Of a stretch of 64,000 bases of DNA, positions 38,780 through 51,531 are shown one piece after another. Positions within the stretch are counted from its first letter, which is position 1. Each line of letters starts with the position of its first letter. The DNA comes from Anoplopoma fimbria (Eukaryota; Chordata; Actinopteri; Perciformes; Anoplopomatidae). The stretch is from positions 14,659,471 to 14,723,470 of the forward strand of contig NC_072472.1 in NCBI RefSeq assembly GCF_027596085.1, given 5' to 3'. The notes below the pieces were generated by a model. That model worked only from the letters and a program-made list of their open reading frames with translations. It did not search any database and was not told where the DNA came from. The position numbers and the translations under genes are program-made.

Positions 38780-40972
38780 GTTGTCGCGATGCGTTCACGT
38801 ACCCAGTCCAGGCTCTGTTAATACGGGGTTTGGGGAATCTTCAACCTCCCCGTTTACTTTCGATAGCACAAGATTAATCCTGAATACAAGTAATTGTACC
38901 ATATGTTGGAATTATGGGAGAGCAACAATATATATGAAAGCAGTACGGGGAAAAGGTCTGGGTAAAAAGATAAAATTGCAGTTTTCTTAATCGCAATGGT
39001 AGATAAAGGTCTATATAGTAAACCCAGCCCCTGCCTGTGATGCTTATAAGTCGCTGTTTGTAAAAGTTATGGGACACCCGTGAGAATTTCTCAAATAAGC
39101 TCTTTTTTATATATTGTATGTTATATTATTATATATATACATACATCATATGTTTGCAAATAAATCATAACTATAACTAATATTGCTAATTTTAACAACT
39201 GTTGTCTCTCTTACGTTAAGATATTGTTATTAAACTTCCCTCAATCCCCACCCCCCCACAATTTATACAACGATCTCTACTTGGTCGGAGCTGTGCATTT
39301 TCCGTTTAGAGGGTTTTAAGATTTCCGACAGACACTCAAGGCAGCATAAGTCACACCCTAGACTACGCGCTGACTACGTCACCTTTGCTGGTTTGTAATT
39401 TGTATGTAATAAGTATGTGGTTTGTGCTCTACTACTGTCCAATCTTTTCAATTGATAGCATAAATGACAAAAGGAGTCCAAGACTTTTCCCCGTTTTTTT
39501 ATCAGAGGTTTAATCAATATGTACAACTAATCTCATTAAAGCACTGCAATTCACATTTACCACATTGGGATATTCCTCCTCTCCTCCTGTCCACTTGTCA
39601 TCAGATGGTTTAGAATACCCCGATTCATTAACAGTTGCAGAATTGACCATATCTCTGGCTTGGTCAATAAACCCACTATGTATATCTACAATCTGACCGT
39701 TTATAAAACCCATTAATCTCAGTTAGAGCACACAATCACCTGGTTGAATTCATTTCTTGACAGAGGGATAAGTCAAACTAGTCAGTGTACAGCAGTTTCT
39801 AGTTACTGATTAGTTCTGCAGATAACAAAAACATTGTCTAATCATTTGAATCATCTTGTCCCCCTCTCAACAGCTGGAAGAGCCGGGAGAATCATGATGT
39901 TAAATTAAGAAAATAATAGAGACAGGGTCAGTTTATCTGGGAAAATGACACCTTCGGCCGATTCACCACAACTTCAACGCAAGAACTGGACATTGTAGTC
40001 ACGTATCCGGCCGATATGAAACGACTGTGGACTAGCTCAAAGTCTGGCTCACTGTTCTGACTAGTCTGACACTTGTGGTTTGTCAGTCAACTTTAATTTC
40101 CGTGTGTCTTCATAACAGTGTTGTTATGAATACTTTCACCCAGCCAAATTATTTTGAAACAAATAACTGGTACACGCAGTAATCAGTTGGCTAGAACAAA
40201 GCCATGTAAACATCAAGTCACTTTTTGACGGGTATACTTACTGAATATAAAGCTAGCCTCTGCCTGTGGCCCTACAATAAAGGCTTCTATCTGTGACAAT
40301 CAGCTCCACCGTTTCAGAACACTGATTTATAAACAGCATGCTCCTCTTTGTAAAAATGTCGATCACCTGTAACTTTTAAACAAAGTGTATCCAGTTCATA
40401 TTGATACCAAACTGTGAGTTCTGGAGGCAGTGTTTTTGTTGTGAGATACTGGAAGCAGTTACCTTTGTTTGATTTGTTATCAAGGCTAGTGCAACGGAGC
40501 TTACAAGTCATTTTCTGAAAGACCTTCAGACATTTTCAGCCCCTGTGGCCAGCACTAGAACAGCTAAATGTTTGATCTATTCCTGGTATCACACTTATAC
40601 ATACACTGATGGTTTTAAATCATCAAAAAAATAAGAAGACAAGCCTTCCAAAATATGACCCTTCAAAAGATAGACAGAGATAGAGAGTGAAGAGGAGGGG
40701 CATGTGAAATGATATTTAGTCTCCATAAAGCACATTAATCAATCAGTAACTGTTTTGGTAATAACCATTTTAACCTCATCATCTGAAATAAGACATTCTA
40801 GGCCCAAAAAGAAAAATGGAGTGAAGAAACAAACAAGAAAACAAAAACTGAAAAAACATGTTGATGTTATGCAGATTTCCCTGGCAGTGCACCAACTGAT
40901 GGTTGGTTACACTCCCCACAGATCAGTGCGACAGTTGCAGTGGCTGTTGAGAGGTTCCCGCGGTGTTTGTGG
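38780..40972. other. cct6a promoter flank and nipsnap2 3' flank
   Basis: No exon was recognised between the cct6a start and the nipsnap2 stop. In human, PSPH lies between these two genes, but no phosphoserine phosphatase motif (such as the DVDST nucleophile) was seen on either strand, so psph is absent from this interval. ORFs here are short and unrelated to any family I know. Confidence 0.5.
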
Positions 40973-43900
40973 TTACATCAAGGGCGAATTCTTCATGGGA
41001 ATCATTATTCTAGATTCCATGTGCTGAATAAGAGGCACTGTGAAAGGGGGAAGAGACAACAAAAAAAAAATTATATATAGATTTATAATAAGTAGAATAA
41101 CAATTATAACAAGTATATATTCTGATCAATATGAATTATTAAGTAATATATTTCTGATCATGATAAATATCTACAAATGGCAAAAACATGCAAGACTACA
41201 TTTAAAAAACACAAAAACTAAAGAGATAGTCAAGGAAATATACAAAATGGAAAAACTGAAGCATCGTTTGAGTACAGATGTAAGAAAAGTGGGAGAATTG
41301 GACATTATTCAGGACCGAAAACAGCGACAAAGACTACAGAAAGGCGAACTGATTTAGTTGATCAAACTAAGAGAATGGATAAACTACTAAAAATCTAACA
41401 AACACAAAAACATTTTTTTTTGCTTTCTGTACTATTTTGTTTTTATGTTATTTTTTTGTTGTTGACATGTGCATCAGTGGGTTTTATGCTTTTCTTTATG
41501 TTGAAAACATCAATAAAATTATAAAAACAATAAAAAACATAAAACTCATACAATTAATTTGTGTAGGATACAATCCAGTAATACATTTTATTAGTTTGCT
41601 TGAAATCATTAATTTTGACAACAGCATTTAGAAAAATGTTAAGATCATATCATCATTATGACAAGATTCTCTGATTTTGATGTGATTTCAGAAAAGTAAA
41701 GAGAGGAGAAATAAGACAGCAATCTGAGACTAACCTGTGTAATAAACAACCTCATCCCAGCCATCATGCTGCCAGGCTGAATTTCTTGTGTCTTCTCTGG
41801 ACTGAAGGTCTTTGTAAGCTGAAAGAAAGAAACAAAAGATAATGCTTGTTATATATAGTCTTTAATTAAAATTCACATAAAATACATAAACTATCAACTC
41901 TGCTGAATTCTGAAATGTTTGCGTTAAATTATTTTGAACATTTTCATGACCTACAACAAACGTAATATTTATTATATACTTCCTGAATAGTAAAATGTTG
42001 AGGGGACATCAGAGATGCACCTAGTAAGCTGCTAACTATATTATAAACACATTTGTTCAATCATTTGCAATACAGTGATGCATTTTAAATGTATAATCCC
42101 TAATGTGTAAACTTGGAACTTAAACACTAGGAAACAGTGCTCACCCCATAAGTGGTGCACCGTGTACAGACTTCCAATCTGTGAGAAAAAGCCTCCCACT
42201 GCCTCATGATTCTGCTGGCGAAACTCAATCGCACGCGCCCTGCAGAGCACGGAAATGTTACTTTACATAAAAATAAAAAAATACTAACAGCTTGTAATTG
42301 AACGGTTGTGTATCAATTAAAAATGAAACCGACATTCGCAAATATCCCAATAATTTCTTTCAAATCAAAACATCAAATTTTGATGTTACAACCTCAGAAT
42401 TGTTTTAAAAGCATGTTTGGTTTTATTACATTTACAGGAAAATTACCCATCAAATTATTCAGATGCAAAGATATATTAAATACAGGATAAATAGGTAAAT
42501 TATGCTTGAAATTTACAAATTGTATGCAATATCTTTCATCATGCTGCAGAGTCATGCATAGATTGTGTTGCCAAAAAGTACCGTTGACTGATATTCATCT
42601 GCTACAATCTGCAAAACCAATAAAGCAGTAGTGAAGAAACTTTAAAAAGGTACATAATAATGGTAGCTCTACAATTACAGCATCATGGAGAGAAAGCTGA
42701 TGAGCTTTTCAGACTAACTATCAAAATGTATCTAATTGAATGACTTTCTGATACACGTTTAAAAAAAAGAAAAGGAGAAAGATTAAGAAGGTTATGCCTC
42801 ACCAGTAATTTCCCCACTCGATCATCGTCCCGGGCTGAAATAAGAATGTGAATAGTGGAGTGGAGAGTTAGTTGTCTGGCGTTACATACATACAACACAT
42901 TACTGAAAAAAACCTATTTTTGAATAATGGGAGGAAGCGTGTATATTTTTGATGGAGTTACCCTGAGTTGGTACGATCGGAGCTCATAGATGTTGGGTCC
43001 TGGACGAGGGACAGGTTCGTTCCAGAAACTGAACTCCAGCAGCAGCTGGTTCCTACGAGACAGCAGCATCTTCCCCCTCTCTTTCCTGTAGTCTGTAAAC
43101 TCCTACAGCAACGACAGACAACAGCAACAGACTGCTCTGTAAATCTGCCTCAGACCACAAAAAAAGAAATCTGTAAAAACATCTGTAAAACTATTAAACT
43201 CTGGTTAGATAGCAGGACAGAACAAGACCGTCAGACCAGTTAACATTTAAAATGAACTTAAAAAGTTAATTAAAGAAAAATATTATAATCGTCATATGCA
43301 AACATACAGGTACATACATGAAATTTGACCTCTGCATTTAACCCGTTTAAAGCATTTAAAAGCTGTGGGATGCAGTGAAGCACATGGGAAGCAAATTGAG
43401 GTTCAGTGTCGTGGTCAAGGACACTTTGACATGCAGACAGTAGGAGCCCAGGGTCAAACTGCCAACTTGGTGAGTAAAGGACGACCTGCTCTATACCACG
43501 AGCCAAAGCCTGATACAGTTTTTTAATAGCTTGTATACACTGGGAGCAAAAAAATCATCTATTTTCATGTTAGGTAAAATAAAAGTTGTGGCAACGTTGA
43601 GCAACACTCGTGGATGCGTGGGACACAAATTTGTTTTGGGGGATTAACATCCAGTACAAACACACATTTTGTTGTTTGTTTTGTTTGTTGTGCGTTTGTA
43701 CAGCATCTCCACCCCAACTTTTGGGTGCACTGACAGAAACGGTGGCCTACAGTTCACCAACTGCCAGTAAACTGAACTAATCCGAGCACCCGTTACCTTA
43801 TTCTGCCTGAGTTTGCTCATGACTTCGGTGAGAGCCGGGTATCCTCCCCGATATCTCCACAGGTGAACTAGAATAGAAGGAGCAGAGGAGCCAAAAATAA

Positions 43901-46900
43901 TGCAGCTCTCCAATGTATCTCAGTGTGTCTATGTTTCTCTGGGCAGGATATCTTTTTTTAGATTAACAATTGTTGTTTAATTACTTCTCACTTGACCACC
44001 TGTGATCAGAGCTGGCATGACGAGATCGAGTGAAACATCCATGAATCCCTACTCAATCGCCATGAGGAAACACAGCGGGAAATCATCTTTACATCTAGTA
44101 AAAATGTAAGAGTTTGACTGTAAAAATAACACGTTAACGAAGCAACAACACTGCCTATAATATATTCACATTTGGTAATTTAGTAAAATGAAAACAAGAA
44201 AATGCAGGTTTCCAGTATGAGACAAAATCTCTCAGAGCACAGTACTGAATATCATTTCCTAGTGCACATGTTGTGAACATGTTTTATTAATACAGACTTT
44301 AAGATTATCTTAACTGAGGTTACTAATATTACTGTGCTGTAACGTTAGAGGCAGATTACAACTGAGGAATGACAAACGTCAGCACAAGGACAAAATGGAC
44401 AGTGGCCAGGAAAAGCGCGATAGAGTAAAATATAAAAGCCGGTTTGGGTCACTGGGGAGGAGGGAAACTGCAACATTCTTAGGAAATGTCTCAAATAAGC
44501 CCAGTTTTAACTTTATTCCTTATCAGCTGAAGCAAACTGAAAGAAGAACTAACCTTTGCAGGTCTATGAGATACATTTTGAACTTATTTTGAACTGATTC
44601 CTCTAAACGTTTTTACATACACTGCAACTTTAAAACTTTTATTTAATATCAAACAACATATTATAAAATTTGACTTGATACATGGAATTCTCTTTAATAG
44701 TCCCCCTAAAATCAGGAGCTGAAATAGTTTTGGAAAGTATCTTTGAGGGCTGCAACTACCAAGAATTTTCATTATTGTTATTCAGCTGATTGTTTTTGTG
44801 CTAGTGTCTAAAAATATCAAAAAATATTGTTTATCACAGTTTCTCTGAGCCCAAAGTTACATCTCTAAAATGCTTGTGTTGTCCAACTACCACATCAAAG
44901 CACAGAAATGTTGAATTTACGATAACAGAATAGAAAGAAGCAAAAAATCCTCACTTTTAGGAAGCTGGTTTTGATGTACAAGAATCAGTTTGTTTTATGG
45001 TAACCATCACACCCGCAGCTTGATGTTGCTCTCACCTGCCTGATCCTGCTCTCCGTACCATGTGTTCCAGGTGCCCACAAGCTCACAAGGGTATTCAGGG
45101 TCAGCATGAATGGAAGGCAAGACGTCCGCACTAAGGATACACACAAACACAAATTTGTAAAATATCTGCACCTTTTCTAAAACCAGTTCCTTGACAAGAA
45201 TCTGAATGAGGTCAATTAATGGACAGGGACTTCCTACCAAAGTTCATTGTAGGCATCAAGGCACTCAGGCTTGACATTGTGAACTGCAGAGAAACAAAAA
45301 AACATGAATGGTTAATACACCATCTAACAGATTTCATAAGATTATTCTAGGAGGAAATAATTTTTAAATCAAACTTAAAAGAAAAAAAAGAAAAATGCAG
45401 ACAGGGCAATGATTTCCAATGCCCCACCAGAGCACTCACAGCAAATCACAAACAACACATACATTGTATTTTGTACAGATTGTTGTCTTCCTTCTTGGCG
45501 AGCAGATGAGAGTGAGCATCTTTTCGGGGGTCGACCTTTCTAACAAACAGAGACTTGAACCAGCTGTCCTCGCGGAAACCTGAGAGGCTCCTGGGGGAAA
45601 AACGAAAGACAAAAGTTGGATACAGCACCTCCACTTCTTCTGCTGCACAAAAATGATATAAGTCATTAGAAAACAACAGAAAAGCTCTCAATAAGTGCAG
45701 CAGACACTTATTCTGCTTGTACTCTCTACTACTAAATCTCCAAAGCACTTAATGGTTTTAAACTTCTGACCTGCTCACATACTACTGTCTAGTCAGACAT
45801 CTCAGGTCATCAGCTGGTGATGTTCTGTACCTGCTCTGGTGTCCTGCTCACTGCATGTGTTGGTCACAATTCTTCATAAGCAATTTAACAAGGGGTTTGT
45901 TTATGCTATATGTTTATATTAGAAAACTCACATTGGCTGAGATATTGTTGTTCAATATCAGCTGCAAAAATCCATTATAGGTCAGCTATACATGTGTGCG
46001 TGTCACTCTATGTCTTTAATGCAAAGCAAATAGAGTTTACTTTTAAATGCGCAATATAAATAAAACTGCGTTGTGTCTCTTAGTAAGACTGGAGGTCTTT
46101 GTGAACACAAAAGGATGCATTGTATTGCGTCAGTGACGTCAACAGCAAACTTAGAACTAAGTTCAATTAACTTTTAACTGTCCAACTCATTCATCGCAAA
46201 CAAACTCCAACTCAGAAGCCAGCAAAGGAAAAGAATATAAGCTGCACATAACCAGAGGATTAGTCTACACGGACTCTTAAGCAGCTCTCCCCCATGAGTT
46301 GGATTTCGATCACTGACACAAACACAATATAACTTGACACAGTGCATCCAAAGCTGTTACATTATAGTTGTGTTATATATATGATGCATTATATCAGTAT
46401 ATCATCGCAGCATTTCGGTTGCAAGCCTTTTTAACACAGCATGGTTTAGGACACACACCTGCCGCAGCATGAAACTGGAAAAGTAGGTCATTCACTTATC
46501 AAAACAAGTAATGCTGCACAGCGATTCAAAGCACATTGACCTTGAAGTTTGTGACTGACAGGAACTCAGTTGTGATTTTTGTAGTATTTATACACATGGC
46601 AACTCTAAATACACGCGCAAAGTTACAAAGCACGCAAGGATAAGTGCTTACACAAGTTGGCTCACAACTTTGTAATGAGCCAGGGTAATAATTAGCATTA
46701 GCAAAGAAGTTAGCAAGTTTAGAGCTGGGGGGCTAATGCTAGCTACGCTTCACGGTGTTCTGAACGTAACGCTAGCCTTAGCTTTAGCGTTAGCTTAGCC
46801 ACCTAGCCTACCAGACTGTCTTAAGTGTCAACTCTACGGAAAACAAACATACTTTAAGAAGCATTTCTGCAGCTGCAATTGCAAATATATTTGAAAAAGG

Positions 46901-46998
46901 TCCAACCTCACAACAACTGTGACCTGTCCGTTATTCCGGAGCCCGTGTCCCGTCTGGTTAAGGCCTCTGCCCACTCTCTGAAGGACTCGCGTCGCCAT
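40973..46998 (-). CDS. nipsnap2: NIPSNAP homolog 2 (GBAS)
   Basis: Mitochondrial NIPSNAP protein. In mammals NIPSNAP1/2 gather on the surface of damaged mitochondria and recruit autophagy factors. Exons: 46998-46907, 45590-45463, 45283-45238, 45130-45036, 43867-43797, 43102-42962, 42834-42803, 42239-42145, 41818-41735, 41037-40973, giving 282 residues (human 286). The N-terminus ([20 protein letters not shown]) is basic with no acids, a mitochondrial presequence. Family blocks follow: [119 protein letters not shown], and a last exon [13 protein letters not shown]. Exon 1 must use GAG|GTTGGA rather than the stronger-looking GTT|GTGAGG to stay in frame. Introns 4 and 5 contain repeats. Confidence 0.97.
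41390..41545 (+). repeat. Possible LINE 3' end in nipsnap2 intron 9
   Basis: A T-rich stretch (gctttctgtactattttgtttttatg ... tgttgttgacatgtgc) ends in ATAAAATTATAAAAACAATAAAAAACATAAAAC, the look of an L1-type 3' UTR in fish. The preceding plus-strand ORF (41040-41357, 105 codons, Lys-rich) might be its worn reading frame, but no reverse-transcriptase motif is visible. Confidence 0.25.
43302..43512 (-). mobile_element. tRNA-derived SINE in nipsnap2 intron 5
   Basis: Read on the minus strand it begins with a tRNA-like head: A-box-like TGGCTCGTGG and, about 40 nt on, a B-box-like AGTTTGACCC. The family body follows (CTGCATGTCAAAGTGTCCTTGACC ... GGTTAAATGCAGAGGTCAAATTTCATGTATGTACCTG). This body, with atttaaccc and gacatgcagac on the plus strand, is one of the most frequent SINE types in percomorph fish. 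The copy is moderately diverged. Confidence 0.6.
44748..44985 (+). repeat. Dispersed fish repeat in nipsnap2 intron 4
   Basis: It starts ggctgcaactaccaagaattttcattattgttattcagctgattgttttt and ends ctcacttttaggaagctggttttgat. The order of phrases (gctgcaacta, cattat, gctgattg, gtttctctgagccc, aagttacatctctaaaatgcttgtgttgtcc, gaagctgg) is that of a very abundant fish interspersed repeat, here about 20-25% diverged. Class unknown to me. Confidence 0.5.
46690..46805. promoter_or_regulatory. GCTAAC/GTTAGC-rich cluster in nipsnap2 intron 1
   Basis: At least eight copies of TTAGC or GCTAA in both orientations lie within 115 bp (ATTAGCATTAGC at 46691-46702, GCTAATGCTAGC near 46732, AACGCTAGCCTTAGCTTTAGCGTTAGCTTAGCC at about 46768-46800). 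It starts about 100 bp downstream of the splice donor of exon 1. Similar motifs sit at the same relative place in cct6a, mrps17 and abhd11. Confidence 0.4.
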
Positions 46999-48091
46999 CT
47001 TTTCCTTGAAAGCTGCTGCCAGTCAGTAGGAGGCTGTTTGACAGGCAGCTGCAGCCTCAGTCCGGTTGTTCCCGGTGGAGCTGACGTTACTCACATCAAC
47101 GTGACCCCGTGGTGACTTTATGCACCAGAACAAGTAAACGTCGTTGGATTCATTTGATAATGACTGCGGTGAATTATTAAGCAAAGCCATAACTTCCCAC
47201 CTGCTCTTGAGTCACTGAGTTGACAACACTCTTGAAGTTTTCACATGCAGTACCAGTCAAAAGTTTGGACACACCTTCTCATTCAACTACTTTGAAGCAT
47301 CTAAAATATAAAACATATTCTGGTTTGTTGAGCATTTGTTTGTTTACCACATAATTCCATATGTGTTCCTTCATAGTTTGGATGTCTTCAATATTAATCT
47401 ACAATGTAGAAAAAAATAAAAATAAAGAAAAACCATTGAATGAGAAGGTGTCCAAACTTTTGACTGGTACTTTACATCTGGAAGGTTTTGAGTCCTTCAA
47501 CAAGTTGACATAGCTCTGTTGTTGATTTCTATTTTCCCACAAATTCTACTTTCACCACTTAGAAAATTAAAAGACCACCGATCAAAATATTTCTTACATT
47601 TTCAATCAGGTGCATCATCATGCACATTTCAATTAAAGCATAAGCTGTACGACAATCACATTAATGAAAGAGAACATAAATGAGCATATACATATTGATA
47701 TTAGCAATGTCTGTTAAAGATTGCCCTTGTGACTATTTAAAATGCTTTTGCATATGGACCCTATATGGACTATAATAAATGGAAATCTTCCAGCTCATTG
47801 TAATGTCTTTCAAACACAGATCTTTGGTCCGACAGTAAATGGATATGAACACCATGCATAGATGTTTGTGAATGAAACCATGCGTCCTCGTTGTCATTTT
47901 ATTGTAATCATCAAAAATGTGTCTTGAATTCATTACTACCTTAGCAGGTAGCAACAAACATTTATTTTCCAAATTTGATTTATATTGATGACTGGTTTAT
48001 AAATGTATATTTACATGAACACCTGGAACAGAAACATAATTGCAGAGTGACATTTCAGCTAACCTTACTGCATAAAGAATACAGTTTTCTA
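46999..48091. other. nipsnap2 promoter and mrps17 3' flank
   Basis: 46999-47110 is the nipsnap2 5' flank: GC-richer, no TATA, CRE-like TGACGTTA at about 47081. A Tc1-type inverted-repeat element follows (47249-47471). The remainder is mrps17 3' UTR and flank; TTTATT at 47961-47966 is AATAAA on the minus strand and a candidate mrps17 poly(A) signal. Confidence 0.5.
47249..47471. mobile_element. Tc1/mariner-type MITE
   Basis: The 5' arm (agtaccagtcaaaagtttggacacaccttctcattcaa) and the 3' arm are inverted copies about 38 bp long, differing only by the length of one ACAC run. The 'agtcaaaagtttggacac' wording is the terminal repeat of a Tc1-like family spread through fish. The 223-bp copy has about 145 bp of AT-rich filler and no transposase frame, so it is non-autonomous. 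No clean TA duplication is visible at the ends. Confidence 0.85.
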
Positions 48092-49448
48092 TCATGAAGT
48101 GGGAGCTTGTGCTGGTGGGGAATCAGCCTCACTGGAGATGGCAGAGATGTTAAGCTCCTGAAGTTTTTCTGATAACGTCGTGTCCTCTTTCAGACTGAGT
48201 GGAAGGTCGGTCAGAGGCTCCACAAACTCAGTTCCTTCAACCCTCTTTCCAGTCAGTGGGTCGACCACCCGGCCAACTTTATACACCATCTCAGACAGTT
48301 CATGCTTCACATGTTTGGACCTGGGCTCAGGCAGAGCCTTTAGAAGGACGATATCTCCCACAGTGCATTGTCGCAAAGCATCATGGGCAAAGTAGGTCTT
48401 CCTCTTATTGTAGTACTATAGGGAAGAAAAAAAAAACAGACTCATTAAAATACATAGTCATTGTACAGCAATCAATCACTAATCTCTAAAATTATTAATA
48501 TTTTGTTGTATATAATAAAGTTGATGTACTACACTTGTGGCGGCAGGTGGCAAATTAATAATCTGTGTAGTATGATTATAATTACTTGCAGTATTACTTA
48601 GATATTTCAGTGTGACTAATTATTATCCATCAAATAATGGCAAATGCAAATAACCCAATGTTTTTAATTTATAAATATGAAACAGAAAATGAAGTCTTAA
48701 AAATGTAAAATCATTAGTGTGTTATCTCTTTAAGGGAAAATGCATTGGTCAGAAAACTATGAGATGAGACACAGGAGTAGTAGTTGCACTATTATTAACA
48801 ATAATGGTAGCTGTAGCTATCATGGTGGCTGTCATGTGGCACAAGAGGCAGCTAAAAATATCTCCTCTCAAACAGCACTCAAAAGTGCTCTCTTACTGCT
48901 AAACATATTCATACCGTTTCCAATTATAACTTTATTTCTTTAGCAAAAGTCATTGTGCCGCTGCCTGTTTTACAATAACATTACACAATGACGCACAGGG
49001 AAGTTTGGCACATTTTACTGAATGAAAAAAATACTTCTGCTGAAACATATCTCCATTTCCACGGTACAGAAAAAAGGATTGTTTTAGCATTTGTAGTAAA
49101 ACTCAGGTATCATAATCGCACCAGTATCCTGAAATTCCAAAAAGTTCAAAGTCCTCCTGTGGGTAATTTATGAGTTTTAAATGTGGCAGAGTAAAATAAA
49201 TGATAGAGATATAACCAGGTTGATATTATTGTTTGGTATTCCGTGGAAAGTAGGCTGTGTAACATCCATGACACCTGTCCTTCCTGTACGCATCAGCAGT
49301 GGATGAACATTTTTGAAAGATTTACCTTGAGCAGGTATGGGTCCAGCACCAGCCTTGTGACTCTCACTTTGGCAGTTTTGTACATCTTGGTCCCTATTAC
49401 TCTGCCGATGATCCATTTGGCATGGACTGACACATGCTTGACCGACAT
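48092..49448 (-). CDS. mrps17: Mitochondrial 28S ribosomal protein S17
   Basis: Small-subunit protein of the mitochondrial ribosome (uS17 family, OB-fold, binds rRNA). Coding exons: 49448-49326 (41 codons) and 48415-48092, joined in phase 0, giving 148 residues against 130 in human. Family blocks: [91 protein letters not shown], and [11 protein letters not shown] near the end. About 15 extra residues ([13 protein letters not shown] end) extend the C-terminus. The intron sits at the same LLK|YF/YY point as the homology predicts. Upstream an acceptor (ctacag|GTTTG, 49469) and a donor (TTTCG|GTGAGC, exon end 49948) imply a 5' noncoding exon. Confidence 0.96.
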
Positions 49449-49833
49449 CCTGGAGAGCTGAATTCAAACCTGTAGTCCAGAAGATCAAGAAAAGTTTACA
49501 TTTGTCTCTAGCCACTATCTGACACATGATGATCAGCTTAAGGCTCAATTCCTCTATTGTTAATTAAATGTCATGATATCATAAATCACTGTCCTTTCAT
49601 TTATTGGGATTTCCTTGACTCAGTAGTGAAAGGTAACAGTCATACATTTAGCATAGCTCCATTTGTGCAAACCACAGCAACCTTAACATTTAGTTATATT
49701 TTGCAATAGTAATTACTTTTCCGTTAACTATGCAAATTCAGATGAAAAAAAGGTGGATGAAGTAAAGAAAAAAGGGCTAAGGTTGCGTGACATGTGAACA
49801 CAAACAGGGGCTACATATAGTTAGCCTTGCTGC

Positions 49834-49847
49834 AGCTAACGTTAGCT
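49834..49847. repeat. Palindrome AGCTAACGTTAGCT
   Basis: A perfect 14-bp palindrome in the inferred first intron of mrps17, about 100 bp downstream of the predicted noncoding exon. TAGTTAGCC lies just before it. It is the clearest member of the GCTAACGTTAGC motif family seen at other gene starts in this window. Confidence 0.85.
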
Positions 49848-49947
49848 TTAACTACACAGAAAAGAAAACGGAAAGAATTACAAACTACGCCGACTATGAC
49901 ATTTTCACAGATTTAACCGGAAGGTAAAATGTAAAGAATCAGCTCAC

Positions 49948-50041
49948 CGAAACTATTTGAAAGGAATAATTTTAGAAGGTCAAAAATGCTTCAGGGAGGG
50001 TTCTTCCATGCTGCGCAGCTCGGCTTGTTTTGATGACGTCA
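49948..50041 (-). promoter_or_regulatory. mrps17: mrps17 promoter and 5' noncoding exon
   Basis: A predicted noncoding exon ends at 49948 with donor TTTCG|GTGAGC. The canonical full CRE TGACGTCA lies at 50034-50041, and a CCATG/YY1-like site at about 50007-50011, in a patch richer in CpG than its surroundings. No TATA box. This is the usual make-up of promoters of nuclear genes for mitochondrial ribosome parts. The transcription start is not fixed. Confidence 0.5.
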
Positions 50042-51084
50042 CGTACGGCTAGTAACGAGGGACAGAGGGCGCGGAGCTGATAGCTTTTTGGATTGGATTA
50101 CAAACTTCACAGTTCAAAGACGATCTATGAGGTCAACTCAAAAACTGAAGATCATTGTTTTGTTTAAGTATGTTGATATTTTGCATACAACACAATTTAT
50201 TTTTATTATTGTTTTATTTTTGTTTATAGAGATTAAAAAGTATCCTGTAGGCTATGGGAAATAATAATGGCAAAGTGTATGTGACCCGTGGAATTAAAGC
50301 TAGACAATATACTGTAAGTCAAGTCTTGTAAATATTTTGGTATGTATGGTTACTAAAAACAAAAGTTTTCTTTCCTCAAATTGCTTTCGTCTGTTAAATG
50401 ACATTTTCAGTTTGGCCACGAGATGGTAGCAAACATCACTTCCTAAACATGGAGGGGAAACTCAAAAAGTTGAAAGAAAGAAAGAGAAATAAAGAAGATA
50501 CTTAAATGTTCCTAGTTAAGAAATTGGGTGTCAAAAACATCAAGGTAAGCCTCTAAACTAACAATCAAAACATTTATTAGCGCAACAGGACAGGTGTGAA
50601 GGATTCTTAATAGGATGGCCTAAGGAGCTGCAGGTGGTTCTCCTCAAACCACTTGTTGACACAAAGTGTAACTGATGTAACCAGTACTGCAGATGAGACA
50701 CAGGGGGGCTTTTAAAACATGTCATCCAAAAAGAGAAAGGAGGTGATGATTAATAACACAGCATCAAATCTCATAATGAAAAATCAAATGTATGTATGAG
50801 AAAAATTAGTTGGTAGAACAAAAGTTGATAGCAACCCTGTTACAATATTTTTTTTCAGTTGTGTTATCTCATGATGAAGAGTTTATTGTCTCTCTCTCTC
50901 TGGATAACAAAGTGTTTTGTTTTCTCGAGATAATGATGCATCGTTTTATAATGTTAGAATGCACATATGCTGTGGGTTGGCTAACACAGCATCTGATTTG
51001 ATCTGATAATATCAGATCCAGGAGACCCCATCATTTATCCATCAAGTATTTGGTCATAAACCAGAGTATTGGACAAATTGGCAC

Positions 51085-51240
51085 TACATGCATGAAAAGT
51101 CAGGGGAACAGTAAGATTCATCCTTTAGGGATCATGAAGTTTGTTTTACAGAATGTCATGGCAATCCATCCAATACTTAGATATTTCAGTGTGGATTTAA
51201 GTGGTGGGCTGACTGATATTGCCTTCCCTAAAGCCAAAAG
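51085..51240 (+). repeat. Fragment of an abundant fish dispersed repeat
   Basis: The sequence aagtcaggggaacagtaagattcatcctttagggatcatgaagtttg ... atgtcatggcaatccatccaatacttagatatttcagtgtgga ... gtggtgggctgactgatattgcc matches, by memory, a repeat whose consensus runs 'attcatcctctggggaccatgaatgtct ... tttcatggcaatccatccaatagttgttgagatatttcagtct'. Moderately diverged. Flanking pieces with cgagataat / cttgagataat at 50925, 51336 and 51420 may belong to a second repeat. Confidence 0.55.
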
Positions 51241-51531
51241 CATCAGTGGATTAATTAAATACATTTTCCAGTAAGAGTTTTTTCCTTGAATCTGCGTGAC
51301 CTATTTTAAATAAAAATAATACAATTATCATGTTATCTTGAGATAATATGCATAACAAGATAATTATCTTTGAAAAAAAGTCTTTAGTTTTCTTAACCAA
51401 TTGTAACCAGTACATCTCATGATCTTGAGATAATGGGCTAGAGAGAAAAAGTGCATACTTCAACATCGATAGTGGAATACTTGTGTCTTTGTGTGACTCA
51501 GAGATACGCCCAAGATTTCCATTTTCCAATG

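Noticed and set aside
39510..39713. 67-codon minus-strand ORF as a missing psph or other small gene
   Set aside because: No phosphatase motif, no splice-linked partners and no recognisable family.
41040..41357. 105-codon Lys-rich ORF as a gene
   Set aside because: No start context, no partner exons and no motif. It sits inside nipsnap2 intron 9, upstream of a LINE-like tail, so a worn transposon frame is more likely.
46907..46912. Alternative nipsnap2 exon 1 donor GTT|GTGAGG
   Set aside because: It looks stronger by consensus but breaks the reading frame into exon 2. GAG|GTTGGA keeps it.
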